Shown here one piece after another: positions 18,291 through 27,275 of a stretch of DNA of 64,000 nt. Made by a program: the position numbers and the translations under genes. The notes beneath the pieces were generated by a model. The model searched no databases and was not told the origin of the DNA. It saw only the letters and a list, made by a program, of their open reading frames with translations. Source of the DNA: Bradyrhizobium sp. RD5-C2 (lineage in GTDB: Bacteria > Pseudomonadota > Alphaproteobacteria > Rhizobiales > Xanthobacteraceae); contig NZ_BOVL01000059.1 in assembly GCF_019972155.1 (NCBI RefSeq), forward strand, positions 156,624 through 220,623. Direction: 5' to 3'. Position 1 is the first letter of the stretch; each line of letters begins with the position of its first letter.

Positions 18291-19268
18291 GTGCGCCGGC
18301 ATCTCCCGCTGAACGCGTTGCGCGCCTTCGAGGCCTCCGCGCGGCTGTTGAGCTTCACCCGCGCGGGCCTGGAGCTGCGCGTGACGCAGACCGCGATCAG
18401 CCACCAGGTCAAGCAGCTCGAGGATACGCTCGGCGCCAGCCTGTTCCGCCGCCTACCGCGCGGGCTGGTGCTCACCGACGAGGGGCTCGCGCTGCTGCCG
18501 GTGCTGTCAGACGCGCTCGACCGGATCGGGGCCGCGATCGACCGCATCGAGGCCAAGGGCACGCGCGAGGTCGTCACCGTCGGCTGCGTCACGACGTTCG
18601 CGACCGGATGGCTGTTGCAGCGGGTCGATCGCTTCAAGCGCGCGCATCCCTATATCGACCTGCGCCTGCTCACCAACAACAACCGCGTCGACATTGCGGG
18701 CGACGGGCTCGATCTTGCGCTGCGCTTCGGCGACGGCTCCTGGCACGGCACCGAGGCGATCCATCTGCTGTCCGCGCCGCTCTCGCCGGTGTGCTGTGCT
18801 GATGTGGCGGGCCGGCTGCGCAAGCCGTCCGATCTGGCGCAGGAATTCTTGCTGCGCTCCTACCGCGCCGAGGAATGGCCGCTGTGGTTTGCGGTGGCCG
18901 GCGCGCCATGCCCGAAAATCCAGGGACCGATCTTCGACAGTTCAGTGGCGATGGCCGAGGCGGCTGCGCGCGGCGTCGGCGTCGGGCTGGTGCCGATTGC
19001 GATGTTCAACAACGAGTTGACCTCAGGCCGGCTGGTGCGGCCGTTCGCGGCCGAAGTGCCGGCGGGGTCCTATTGGCTGACCTGGCTGAAGTCGCGTGAG
19101 GTCACGCCCGGCATGCGCGCGTTTCGGGATTGGCTGCTGGAGGTGTTGCGGGCGGAGGTGAGTGAGAGCGAAGAGGTGAAGGATGTGCCGCACGTGCCTG
19201 CCGCGCGACCCAAGCGGAAAGCCAAAGCAAAGGCCAAGACGAAGACTGCGAAGAAGCGGCAACGCTAG
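18291..19268 (+). CDS. LysR-family regulator, AmpR/GcvA type
   Basis: A 325-residue LTTR starting with GTG 18291; the opening RRHLPLNALRAFEASARLLS is typical of the AmpR/GcvA branch. HTH at residues 8-67 is followed by an effector-binding domain to about residue 285. It is divergent from the class A beta-lactamase, so it probably activates it in response to cell-wall fragments. Unusual is the C-terminal tail of about 20 residues made mostly of Lys, Arg, Ala and Thr (PKRKAKAKAKTKTAKKRQR), which AmpR proteins do not usually have and which may add unspecific DNA affinity. Confidence 0.9.
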   Translation: MRRHLPLNALRAFEASARLLSFTRAGLELRVTQTAISHQVKQLEDTLGASLFRRLPRGLVLTDEGLALLPVLSDALDRIGAAIDRIEAKGTREVVTVGCVTTFATGWLLQRVDRFKRAHPYIDLRLLTNNNRVDIAGDGLDLALRFGDGSWHGTEAIHLLSAPLSPVCCADVAGRLRKPSDLAQEFLLRSYRAEEWPLWFAVAGAPCPKIQGPIFDSSVAMAEAAARGVGVGLVPIAMFNNELTSGRLVRPFAAEVPAGSYWLTWLKSREVTPGMRAFRDWLLEVLRAEVSESEEVKDVPHVPAARPKRKAKAKAKTKTAKKRQR

Positions 19269-19285
19269 TCGAAGTTCATCTAGCC

Positions 19286-19387
19286 CCGTCATCCTGAGGA
19301 GCTGCGAAGCGGCGTCTCGAAGGATGTACGGCCCGGCTGGTGGCCGTCGACCCTTCGAGACGCGCTTCGCGCTCCTCAGGCTGACGG
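19286..19387. repeat. Palindromic intergenic repeat (CCTGAGGAGC type)
   Basis: An imperfect inverted repeat. Left arm 19293-19323 begins CCTGAGGAGCTGCGAAGCGG, right arm 19351-19380 is its near complement, and weaker pairing extends to CCGTCAT/CTGACGG outside. It sits between the convergent regulator and ABC ATPase genes and could fold in RNA from either strand. This kind of element is common in Bradyrhizobium-type genomes (general knowledge, not searched here). Confidence 0.8.
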
Positions 19388-19421
19388 TCCGGGAGCAGGT
19401 TGCGCCGCGGGGCAATCGGCC

Positions 19422-20390
19422 CTACGCCAGATGGCACGCCACGGAATGCCCGTTACTGCCTTCACGCAGCTCCGGCGCGCTCTGCCGGCAGCGCTCTTCG
19501 GCGATCGGGCAGCGGGTGTGGAAGTGGCAGCCTTTGGGTGGATTCATCGGGCTCGGCACGTCGCCCTTGAGCCGGATGCGCAGCTTTTTCGCCTTGGGAT
19601 CGGCCACCGGCACCGCCGAGAGCAGTGCCTTGGTGTAGGGATGCTGCGGGTTGCGGTAGAGATCGCTGGCCTTGGCAAGTTCGACGATGCGGCCGAGATA
19701 CATCACGGCGACGCGGTCGGAGATGTGCTCGACGACAGAGAGATCGTGGGCCACGAACAGATAGGTGAGGTTCAGCTCGGCCTGCAGATCCTCGAGCAGG
19801 TTGATGACCTGGGCCTGGATCGAGACGTCGAGCGCCGAGACCGGCTCGTCGCACACGATCAGCTTCGGCTCCAGGGTCAGCGCGCGGGCGATCGCGATGC
19901 GCTGGCGCTGGCCGCCGGAGAATTCATGCGGATAGCGCCGCATGTGCTCGGCCTTCAGCCCGACCTTGACCAGAAGGCGCGCGACGCGGTCCTCGCGCTC
20001 GCTGGCTGATGTCACGAGATTATGGATGATGAAGGGCTCGGCGAGGATCGCGCCGACCGTCATGCGCGGATTGAGCGAGGCGAACGGGTCCTGGAAGACG
20101 AGCTGCATGTTGCGCCGCATGGCGCGCAGATCGCCGCCGCCGAGCCCGATCACGTTCTGGCCGTCGAACACGACCTCGCCCGAGGTCGGCTCGATCAGCC
20201 GCAGCACGCAGCGGCCGGTGGTCGACTTGCCGCAACCGGATTCGCCGACCAGCCCCAGCGTCTCGCCACGGTTGACCGCAAACGACACGCCGTCGACCGC
20301 ATAGACCTGCCCGACCTCGCGCGACAGGAGACCGCCGAGCACCGGAAAGTGCTTCTTCAGATTGCTGACGCGCAGCAGCGGCTCGCTCAT
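19422..20390 (-). CDS. Dpp/Opp-type ABC ATPase (DppF-like)
   Basis: A 322-residue ATPase with Walker A GESGCGKST (K55), signature FSGGQRQRIAIARAL, Walker B KLIVCDEPVSALD and the C-terminal CHFHTRCPIAEERC tail of oligopeptide ATPases. Its start overlaps the DppD-like stop by 4 bp. It is the last gene of the importer that begins at 25239. Confidence 0.93.
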   Translation of the reverse strand: MSEPLLRVSNLKKHFPVLGGLLSREVGQVYAVDGVSFAVNRGETLGLVGESGCGKSTTGRCVLRLIEPTSGEVVFDGQNVIGLGGGDLRAMRRNMQLVFQDPFASLNPRMTVGAILAEPFIIHNLVTSASEREDRVARLLVKVGLKAEHMRRYPHEFSGGQRQRIAIARALTLEPKLIVCDEPVSALDVSIQAQVINLLEDLQAELNLTYLFVAHDLSVVEHISDRVAVMYLGRIVELAKASDLYRNPQHPYTKALLSAVPVADPKAKKLRIRLKGDVPSPMNPPKGCHFHTRCPIAEERCRQSAPELREGSNGHSVACHLA

Positions 20391-21364
20391 GACGCGTCTC
20401 CGAGGTGGCAGGCCATGCGATGGCCGGGCGCGATCTGGCGCAGCCGCGGCTCCTGCTCGGTGCAGATGCTCATGGCGTGCTTGCAGCGGGAAGCAAACCG
20501 GCAGCCGGGCGGCGGGTTGATCAGGATCGGCACCGAGCCGCCGATCGCTTCCAGCCGGGTCTTGTGCTCGGCGTCGAGATCGATGCGCGGGATCGAGCGG
20601 ATCAGGCCCTGGGTGTAGGGATGGCTCGGATTACCGAACAATTCGTCGACCGCCGCCTCTTCCACCACCTTGCCGGCATACATCACGACGACGCGCTGCG
20701 CGGTCTCCGCGACCACGCCCATCGCGTGGGTGATCAGCATCACCGCCATGCCGAGGCGCTCCTTCATGTCCTGCAGCAGGTCGAGGATCTGCGCCTGGAT
20801 GGTGACGTCGAGCGCGGTGGTCGGCTCGTCGGCGATCACGAGCTTGGGCCGGCAGGCCAACGCCATCGCGATCATCACGCGCTGCCGCATGCCGCCGGAG
20901 AACTGATGCGGATAGTGATGCACGCGGCCCGCGGCATTGGGGATCTGCACCAGCGTCAGCATCTCGATGGTGCGCTCGAGCGCCTGCTTCCTGGTCACCG
21001 CCTCGTGGCGGCGCAGGCTCTCGGCGATCTGCTCGCCGATCGTCAGCACCGGGTTGAGCGAGGTCATCGGCTCCTGGAAGATGAAGCCGATCTCCTTGGC
21101 TCTGATGTCGTCGAGCTGATGGCTGGTCAGCGGCGCTAGATCGCGGCCTTCGAACATGATCTCGCCTGCGACGATCTTGCCCGGCGGCATCGCGATCAGC
21201 TTCAGGATCGACATCGCGGTGACGGTCTTGCCGCAGCCGGACTCGCCGACCACGCAGAGCGTCTCGCCGCGGTTGATGCTGATGTCGACGCCGTCGACCG
21301 CCTGGACGATGCCGTCGTCGGTGGTGAAATGGGTCTTCAGGCCCTTGATGTCGAGCAGCGCCAT
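20387..21364 (-). CDS. Dpp/Opp-type ABC ATPase (DppD-like)
   Basis: A 325-residue ATPase with Walker A GESGCGKT (K46), signature FSGGMRQRVMIAMAL, Walker B KLVIADEPTTALD and C-terminal CRFASRCKHAMSIC. The start codon shares one base with the preceding permease stop, so translation is coupled. It powers import with the DppF-like partner. Confidence 0.93.
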   Translation of the reverse strand: MALLDIKGLKTHFTTDDGIVQAVDGVDISINRGETLCVVGESGCGKTVTAMSILKLIAMPPGKIVAGEIMFEGRDLAPLTSHQLDDIRAKEIGFIFQEPMTSLNPVLTIGEQIAESLRRHEAVTRKQALERTIEMLTLVQIPNAAGRVHHYPHQFSGGMRQRVMIAMALACRPKLVIADEPTTALDVTIQAQILDLLQDMKERLGMAVMLITHAMGVVAETAQRVVVMYAGKVVEEAAVDELFGNPSHPYTQGLIRSIPRIDLDAEHKTRLEAIGGSVPILINPPPGCRFASRCKHAMSICTEQEPRLRQIAPGHRMACHLGDAS

Positions 21365-22290
21365 CAGATCACCTTGCGGGCGTCGAGCGCGTCGCGCAGC
21401 CCGTCGCCGATGAAGTTGATGGCGACGACCGCGATGAAGATCGCGCCGCCCGGGAATAGCGCCCAGTGCGGGCCGATGTCGAGAAAGTCCTTGGCGTCAT
21501 AGAGGATGCGGCCCCAGGTCGGCGTATCCGGCGGGAAGCCGAGGCCGAGGAACGACAGCGTCGATTCCGCGATGATCGCGGCGGCGACGTCGATCGTACC
21601 GGCGATGATCACGGGTCCCAGCGCATTGGGCAGGATGTGGCGTACCACCTGCCGCACCGGGCTCGCGCCGAGCGCGCGCGCCGCCTCGACGAATTCCTTC
21701 TCGCGCAGCGACAGGAACTGGGCGCGCACCAGGCGGGCGACCGGCATCCAGCGCAGGCCGCCGATCACAAGCACGATCAGGATGAAGATGCCGCCCTCCG
21801 GGCCGAACATGGCCTTCAGCCCGTCGCGGAACAGGTAGATCAGCATCAAGAGCAGTGGCAGTTGCGGCAGCGACAGGAACAGGTCGGTCAGCCACATCAG
21901 CGCGTAGCCGAGCGGACCGCGTGACATGCCGGCGAGTGCGCCGATCAGCGTGCCGACGAACACCGAGACCAGCATCGCGGCGAGGCCGACCGCGAGCGAG
22001 ATGCGCCCGCCATAGATCATGCGGGCGAGCAGGTCCTGGCCGAGATCGTCGGTACCGAACGGATGCGCCAGCGAGGGGCCCTGCATGCCTGCCACCACGT
22101 CGATGTCGCTCATCGAGACGCGCCAGATGAACGGGCCGATCACCACGGCCGCGATCAGCAACAGCAGCAGCACGGCGCTGACCACGGCCGGCCGGTGCCG
22201 GCGGTAGCGCCGCCAGGTTTCGCGCCAGGGCGAGTAGCCGCGCCGCTCAGCGGAAGGAGATGCGAGGGTCAAGCCAGCCATAGAGGACAT
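21364..22290 (-). CDS. Dpp/Opp-type ABC permease (DppC-like)
   Basis: A permease of about 308 residues with an N-terminal helix (PAVVSAVLLLLLIAAVVIG), the HPFGTDDLGQDLLARMIYGG motif, and an EAA loop (FVEAARALGASPVRQVVRHI). Start is uncertain: ATG 22290, ATG 22281 and TTG 22296 all overlap the end of the upstream permease (22247) and none has a clear ribosome-binding site. Channel subunit with the next entry. Confidence 0.9.
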   Translation of the reverse strand: MSSMAGLTLASPSAERRGYSPWRETWRRYRRHRPAVVSAVLLLLLIAAVVIGPFIWRVSMSDIDVVAGMQGPSLAHPFGTDDLGQDLLARMIYGGRISLAVGLAAMLVSVFVGTLIGALAGMSRGPLGYALMWLTDLFLSLPQLPLLLMLIYLFRDGLKAMFGPEGGIFILIVLVIGGLRWMPVARLVRAQFLSLREKEFVEAARALGASPVRQVVRHILPNALGPVIIAGTIDVAAAIIAESTLSFLGLGFPPDTPTWGRILYDAKDFLDIGPHWALFPGGAIFIAVVAINFIGDGLRDALDARKVI

Positions 22291-23203
22291 CTGCAATCAG
22301 GTTGAAGAGCACCACGAGACACGCGAAAACGAAGGTCACGGCCATCACGACCGGCGTATCGTTGGCGAGGATGGAGGAAATCAGCAGCGAGCCGATGCCG
22401 GGAATCCGGAAGATCTGCTCGGTGACGATGGCGCCGCCGAACACCGCAGGCATCTGGAGCGCGATCAGCGTGACCACCGGGATCATCGCATTGCGCATCA
22501 CATGCTTGACGATCACCTTGGTCTGCCCGAGCCCCTTGGCGCGCGCGGTGGTGACATAGTCGAGCCGGATCACGTCGAGCATCGCCGAGCGCACGAAGCG
22601 GGTCATCGACGCCGCCTGGAACAGGCCGAGCACCATCACCGGCATGATGGCCTGCCGGATCATCTCCAATAGCCAGGGGATGCCGCTGCCGGGGACGTCG
22701 GTGTAGACGAAGGGCAGCCAGTCGAGCTTCACCGAGAACACCAGGATGAACAGGATGCCGGTGAAGAAGGTCGGCAGCGAGAAGCCGATGAAAGCAAAGG
22801 TATTGGCGAGCTGGTCGAACAGCGAATAGGGCCGGGTGGCGGCATAGACGCCGACCGGGATCGCGATCAGCAGCGCCAAGAGCTGCGCCGAGCCGATCAC
22901 GTAGAGCGTGGTCGGCAGCCGCTGCAGGATCAGCGTGTCGACGTTGATCCGGCTGACAAAGGAGAAGCCCCAGTCGCCCTGCACCATCGCCGCAAGCCAA
23001 TGCAGGTAGCGGAGATAGATCGGATCATCGAGACCGAACTTGGTGCGCAGCGCGGCCTGCACCTCGGGCGGCACGTTCGGATTGGTCGCGAGCTCGCTGA
23101 ACGGATCGCCCGGCGCGAGCGCCAGCACGACGAACAGCACGACCGAAATCCCGAGCAGGCTCGGGATCGCGATCATCAGACGGCGCAGGATATACTGACT
23201 CAT
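22247..23203 (-). CDS. Dpp/Opp-type ABC permease (DppB-like)
   Basis: A 318-residue permease starting MSQYILRRLMIAIPSLLGIS. It has the LALAPGDPF segment typical of DppB, about six helices, and an EAA loop (YVTTARAKGLGQTKVIVKHV). A 245-bp gap holding a repeat separates it from the binding-protein gene upstream, but the order binding protein - B - C - D - F is the standard one. Confidence 0.93.
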   Translation of the reverse strand: MSQYILRRLMIAIPSLLGISVVLFVVLALAPGDPFSELATNPNVPPEVQAALRTKFGLDDPIYLRYLHWLAAMVQGDWGFSFVSRINVDTLILQRLPTTLYVIGSAQLLALLIAIPVGVYAATRPYSLFDQLANTFAFIGFSLPTFFTGILFILVFSVKLDWLPFVYTDVPGSGIPWLLEMIRQAIMPVMVLGLFQAASMTRFVRSAMLDVIRLDYVTTARAKGLGQTKVIVKHVMRNAMIPVVTLIALQMPAVFGGAIVTEQIFRIPGIGSLLISSILANDTPVVMAVTFVFACLVVLFNLIADVLYGWLDPRISFR

Positions 23204-23261
23204 CGAGAGATCATCTAACTAACGCTCGCACCTTGAGCACGTTGATCTTGTTTCCAGTCGA

Positions 23262-23408
23262 AAGGCGAGCTTCACCTCGCGCCCTGCGTGCGGGGAGAGG
23301 TCGGAATCCAAGCACAGCCTGAATTCCGGGTGAGGGGGACTCTCCAAGAACTCATCTCGCACGGTATTTTCGGTTGGAGCCCCTCTCCCCGTAAGAACGG
23401 GCAGAGGA
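23262..23408. repeat. Intergenic palindromic repeat inside the ABC operon
   Basis: The 245-bp gap between binding protein and first permease contains a GC-rich structure. A compact hairpin at about 23382-23407 (CCTCTCCCCG-TAAGAA-CGGGCAGAGG) follows an upstream copy of GGGGAGAGG and the phrase GGGTGAGGGGGACTCTCC. In RNA it could terminate part of the transcripts or protect the binding-protein message, giving more binding protein than permease. Confidence 0.65.
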
Positions 23409-23448
23409 AGAACATGCACCCACTCAACTCCGAACCTGTCCCCGTGTC

Positions 23449-25239
23449 TCAGGTTTCACGATACCAGTCTTGCAGATTGTCGGTCTGGTTGGCCCAGCCG
23501 GACAGCGCGGGCCGCAGCGTGTTGGAGCAGGCTTCCACCGCAAGCCGATGCATCACGGGGATCATCACCGTGTCCTGCCACATCAGATCGTTGCACTTGA
23601 TGTAGAGATCCGCGCGCTTGATCGGATCGGTCTCGGTATCGGCGGCATCGACGGCGGCGTCGAAATCCTTGTTGACCCAGCGCGGGAAGTTCGGTCCCTG
23701 CCACTTGTTCTCCTTGGTAGAGACGTTGCGCGAATGATAGCGGCGCATGTGCAGGGCCGGATCGGGCTGCGTCATCGGGATCTGGAACATCTCGATATCG
23801 GCATAGAAATGCGCGTAGGTGTCGGGGTTGGCGACGTCGGAGGAGAAGAACACCGAGGCCACCACCGATTTCAGCTCGACGTCGATGCCGGCCTTCTGGC
23901 AGGCCTGCTTGACGATCGCCTGGGTCTTCTGCCGCGGTCCGTTGATCGAGGTCTGGTACAGCAGCTTCAGCTTCTTGCCGTCCTTCTCGCGGATGCCGTC
24001 GGAGCCCGCCTTCCAGCCGGCCTGCTCGAGCAGCGCGCTCGCCTTCTCGACCGAGAACTCCCATTTGGTGTTCTTGGAGACGAACTCCTCGGGGCCATTG
24101 AGATAGTTGGCGGTGGCGCGGCCGGCGCGGCCGTAGATCACCTTCTTGATGGACTCGCGGTCGACCAGCAATGCGAGTGCCTGGCGCACGCGCGGGTCGG
24201 ACAGGATCGGATGCTTGGTCTTCATCGACGAGCGTTCGCCGTCGACCTCGGTGTTGGGGTCGGTGAAGTTGATGGCGATAAACTCGATGTCGCCGCCGAC
24301 GGCATAGAGCGTCTTGCCCTTGCCGCCCTTCTCCAGCCGCAGCAGCACCTCGTCCTCGACCTGGATATTCCAGGCGAAATCATATTCGCCGGTCTGGATC
24401 ACCGCGCGCGCCGCCGACACCGCGTCACCGCCGCCCTTCATCTCGATCGTGTCGAAATAGGGCCGGTTCGCCATGTGGTAGTCCGCATTGATTTCGCCGC
24501 GGATCAGGTCGCCCGGCTTGAATTCGATGAACTTGTAGGGTCCGGTGCCGACCGGCTTCAGATTGGTCGACGCCTCGCGCGACTTGCCGCCCTTGAATTC
24601 CGCGAACAGGTGTTTCGGAATGATGCAGCCATAGGCGCCGACGAACGCGTTGGCCCAGAACGGCGTCGGATCCTTGAACTTGATGCGGATCGTGAGGTCG
24701 TCGACCTTCTCCACGGTCATGCCGGCGTAAGTCGCGCTCGAGACCGCGGCCGTCGCGGGGTCGCTGGCATATTCCCAGGTGAAGACGACGTCGTCGGCGC
24801 TGAACGGTTTTCCGTCATGCCATTTGACGCCGGGCTTGAGTTTCCAGACCACCGATTTGGCGTCAGCGGCGAGGCCGCCATTCTGGAGCGAGGGGATCTC
24901 GGCGGCGAGGATCGGGTTGAGATGGCCGTCGACGTCCCAGCTGGCCAGCGGCTCGTAGAAGATCCGCGAACCGTCCTGGTCCTTGGTGCCGGTAGCGAAA
25001 TGCGGATTGAGCAGGGTCGGGCCCTGCCACCACAACAGCTTCAGCGGACCGCCGCCGCCGCGCTTGGTCGGCTTGTAGGGGTTGGGGCTCTGCGCCATCG
25101 CGACGCCGCCGATCGCCAGAATCTGGTTCGCCAACGGCGCGGTGAGGCCGACGGCAATCATTCGCTTGACGAAGGCGCGGCGGTCCATCCGTCCGTTCCT
25201 TACGTCGTCGATCATCCCGCGCAGATTGTTATCGAACAT
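23449..25239 (-). CDS. ABC transporter substrate-binding protein, Tat-type signal
   Basis: A 596-residue SBP family 5 protein. The N-terminus is extended, with a Tat-like motif DRRAFVKRMIAVGLTAPLA at about residues 18-36 and cleavage near AMAQS. The mature part has WKLKPGVKWHDGKPFSADDV and VGTGPYKFIEFKPGD. ATG 25239 (MFDNNLRG) is chosen over the longer frame to 25350, whose extra residues are not family-like. It feeds the importer encoded downstream and is preceded by an AbgB-like hydrolase gene. Confidence 0.92.
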   Translation of the reverse strand: MFDNNLRGMIDDVRNGRMDRRAFVKRMIAVGLTAPLANQILAIGGVAMAQSPNPYKPTKRGGGGPLKLLWWQGPTLLNPHFATGTKDQDGSRIFYEPLASWDVDGHLNPILAAEIPSLQNGGLAADAKSVVWKLKPGVKWHDGKPFSADDVVFTWEYASDPATAAVSSATYAGMTVEKVDDLTIRIKFKDPTPFWANAFVGAYGCIIPKHLFAEFKGGKSREASTNLKPVGTGPYKFIEFKPGDLIRGEINADYHMANRPYFDTIEMKGGGDAVSAARAVIQTGEYDFAWNIQVEDEVLLRLEKGGKGKTLYAVGGDIEFIAINFTDPNTEVDGERSSMKTKHPILSDPRVRQALALLVDRESIKKVIYGRAGRATANYLNGPEEFVSKNTKWEFSVEKASALLEQAGWKAGSDGIREKDGKKLKLLYQTSINGPRQKTQAIVKQACQKAGIDVELKSVVASVFFSSDVANPDTYAHFYADIEMFQIPMTQPDPALHMRRYHSRNVSTKENKWQGPNFPRWVNKDFDAAVDAADTETDPIKRADLYIKCNDLMWQDTVMIPVMHRLAVEACSNTLRPALSGWANQTDNLQDWYRET

Positions 25240-25652
25240 TGTCCCCTCGGTCCGGCTCACGTGTGATTGCGGCGGGCCTTGGAACCGGCCGCCGTGCTGG
25301 CGGCAGATGCCACACCGAATGACCGCGAAGGTCAACGTCTCCAACGCCACAGGGTCTAGGTCTTTTGGCTATCGCTTGTGCAGAACCGCGCCGGGCCGCA
25401 CATCGGTTCGGCATTTCGGCGCCAAAGCGCGGCTGCGCGCGCCTCGCAGTGCGGAAAATTTGTTCGTTATCCTTTGTTCCGAGATGCTTTCTTGCCACAC
25501 GGACGCGCTTTCGCGCGAAGTGAATGCCGGTTCGCGTCAAGAAACCGCGCCAAGACAAGAATCCCGAGCCCCGCCCCGATCAAAATCGGAGCGGGAAAGG
25601 CGCTCGCCGGGCCGCGCATCGAAGCGCGGGCTCGGCCTGTTAGATGCGGCGC
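25240..25652. other. Gap between M20 hydrolase and ABC binding protein
   Basis: A 413-bp stretch without a convincing gene. It contains a probable terminator for the M20 gene (25570-25595) and should hold the promoter of the binding-protein gene. Base composition falls around 25440-25500, but no clear -35/-10 pair is assigned. Confidence 0.5.
25570..25595 (-). terminator. Hairpin downstream of the M20 amidohydrolase gene
   Basis: On the minus strand CCCGCTCCGAT pairs with ATCGGGGCGGG (11 bp with one G-U) around a 4-base loop, about 60 bp after the stop at 25653. A loosely T-rich stretch (GGGATTCTTGTCTT) follows. Likely terminator of moderate strength. Confidence 0.6.
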
Positions 25653-27071
25653 TCAGGCGACCGACATGTCCAACGGCGGTGCAACATTCGCCGGCAGCGG
25701 ACTGACATAGGGCGTTCGGGTGGTCCGCTTCTTGAGGTCGGCCTTGGCGGCCGCGATCAGCTCAGGCTCCATCAACGCCTTGACGCCGAGGCCGGCCATC
25801 GCCTTGGCGGCCTGCACCATCGCCTTGTGCGCGGCCGGCGTCTTGCCCTGCGCCACAACCTGCCAGGTGTGGAACGGCGTGCCGATTGCAACCGTCGGTG
25901 CATGGACCTGCACCGTCGGCACCACCCAGCTGACGTCGCCGACATCGGTCGAGCCGACCAGCGGATTGCGCTTGGCGTCGATCGGCACCAGGAAATCGGC
26001 CAGCGGCCGCTCGGTCGGATCCATGCCGATCGCGTAGTAGACCGAGGCGATGTCCTTGTCGGTCAGGGTCGCGCGGATCTTGCCGGCGAAATCCTTGTCG
26101 GCATCGTCGAAATGCGGCGGGCCGAGATCTTCCATGATCCGGTGCAGCGTCTGCTCCAGCGGGGTGTTGGGCAGGATGTTGGAGACCGCGGAGATGATCT
26201 TCATCTCCATCTTGGTCTCGGTCATAAGGGCTGCGCCTTGCGCGATCTTGTTCACGCGCTCGACCAGTTCGTTCATGCCGGGCAGGTCGCGGGCGCGGAT
26301 CGAATAGCGCACGCGGGCATGGGCCTGCACCACATTGGGCGCAATGCCGCCGGTGTCGAGCAGCGCGTAATGCACGCGGGCATCGCTGGGCATATGCTCG
26401 CGCATATAGTTGACGCCGACATTCATCAATTCCACCGCATCGAGCGCGCTGCGGCCGAGATGCGGCGAGGCCGCCGCATGCGAGGTCCGCCCGGTGAAGA
26501 TGAAATCGGCACGGGTGTTGGCGAGCGACGGCGTCACCGCCACTTCCCAGAAGCTGTGCGGATGCCAGGTGATGGCGATGTCGGCGTCCTCGAACGCGCC
26601 ACAGCGCACCATGAAGGCCTTTGCCGCGCCGCCTTCCTCGGCCGGACAGCCGTAATAGCGCACCCGGCCCGGCACCTTGTTGGCGGCGAGCCAGTCCTTC
26701 ACCGCGGTCGCCGCGAGCAGCGCGGAAGAGCCGAGCAGATTGTGGCCGCAGCCATGGCCGTGACCGCCGCTCTCGACCGGACGAGGTTCGGCAATGCCGG
26801 CTTCCTGGCTGAGGCCGGGCAGGGCGTCATATTCGCCGAGGAAGGCGATCACAGGTCCGCCCTCACCCCATTCGCCCATCACGGCGGTCGGAATGTCGGC
26901 GAGGTTTTCGGTGATGCGGAAACCCTGGTGGCGCAGTTCGGCCAGATGTTCGGCGGATGAGCGCGCCTCGGTGTAGCAGACCTCGGGCATCGCCCAGACC
27001 CGGTCGCTCAATTCGATGAAACGCGGCTTGATCGTGTCGACGCCGCGCCAAACATCATTACGGTTGTCCAT
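25653..27071 (-). CDS. M20-family amidohydrolase (AbgB-like)
   Basis: A 472-residue M20D peptidase-like enzyme. The metal site shows as GGHGHGCGHNLLG (near residue 103), the YYGCPAEEGG glutamate pair and AITWHPHS. A central dimerisation insert (FIFTGRTSHAAASPH) is present. The length and the STDVGDVSW and IGTPFHTWQ segments match AbgB, which cleaves p-aminobenzoyl-glutamate, but other N-acyl amino acid or indole-type amides are possible. It lies directly upstream of a peptide-type ABC importer on the same strand. This suggests that the importer supplies an acylated amino acid or peptide for this enzyme. Confidence 0.9.
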   Translation of the reverse strand: MDNRNDVWRGVDTIKPRFIELSDRVWAMPEVCYTEARSSAEHLAELRHQGFRITENLADIPTAVMGEWGEGGPVIAFLGEYDALPGLSQEAGIAEPRPVESGGHGHGCGHNLLGSSALLAATAVKDWLAANKVPGRVRYYGCPAEEGGAAKAFMVRCGAFEDADIAITWHPHSFWEVAVTPSLANTRADFIFTGRTSHAAASPHLGRSALDAVELMNVGVNYMREHMPSDARVHYALLDTGGIAPNVVQAHARVRYSIRARDLPGMNELVERVNKIAQGAALMTETKMEMKIISAVSNILPNTPLEQTLHRIMEDLGPPHFDDADKDFAGKIRATLTDKDIASVYYAIGMDPTERPLADFLVPIDAKRNPLVGSTDVGDVSWVVPTVQVHAPTVAIGTPFHTWQVVAQGKTPAAHKAMVQAAKAMAGLGVKALMEPELIAAAKADLKKRTTRTPYVSPLPANVAPPLDMSVA

Positions 27072-27275
27072 TTGCTCCGATCCTTAAAAGGCAATCTGAA
27101 GCACGAAAGGCTAGCAGCTTGGCACGCCGCCGCCTAGCGTGCGCCGGCAGAGCAGCTTTTCCGCAGCGTCACGTCTTGGTGTGCAGAGAAACAGTCGCAA
27201 AGGGCACCGGGCGCCTACCTTGAGCGATCAGCCTGCCTTCCTCTATGATATGGCTCGCGAGCACGTGGTCCGACC

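Noticed and set aside
23470..25266. A 598-codon open frame on the plus strand
   Set aside because: Antisense to the Tat-type ABC binding protein; no family-like sequence.
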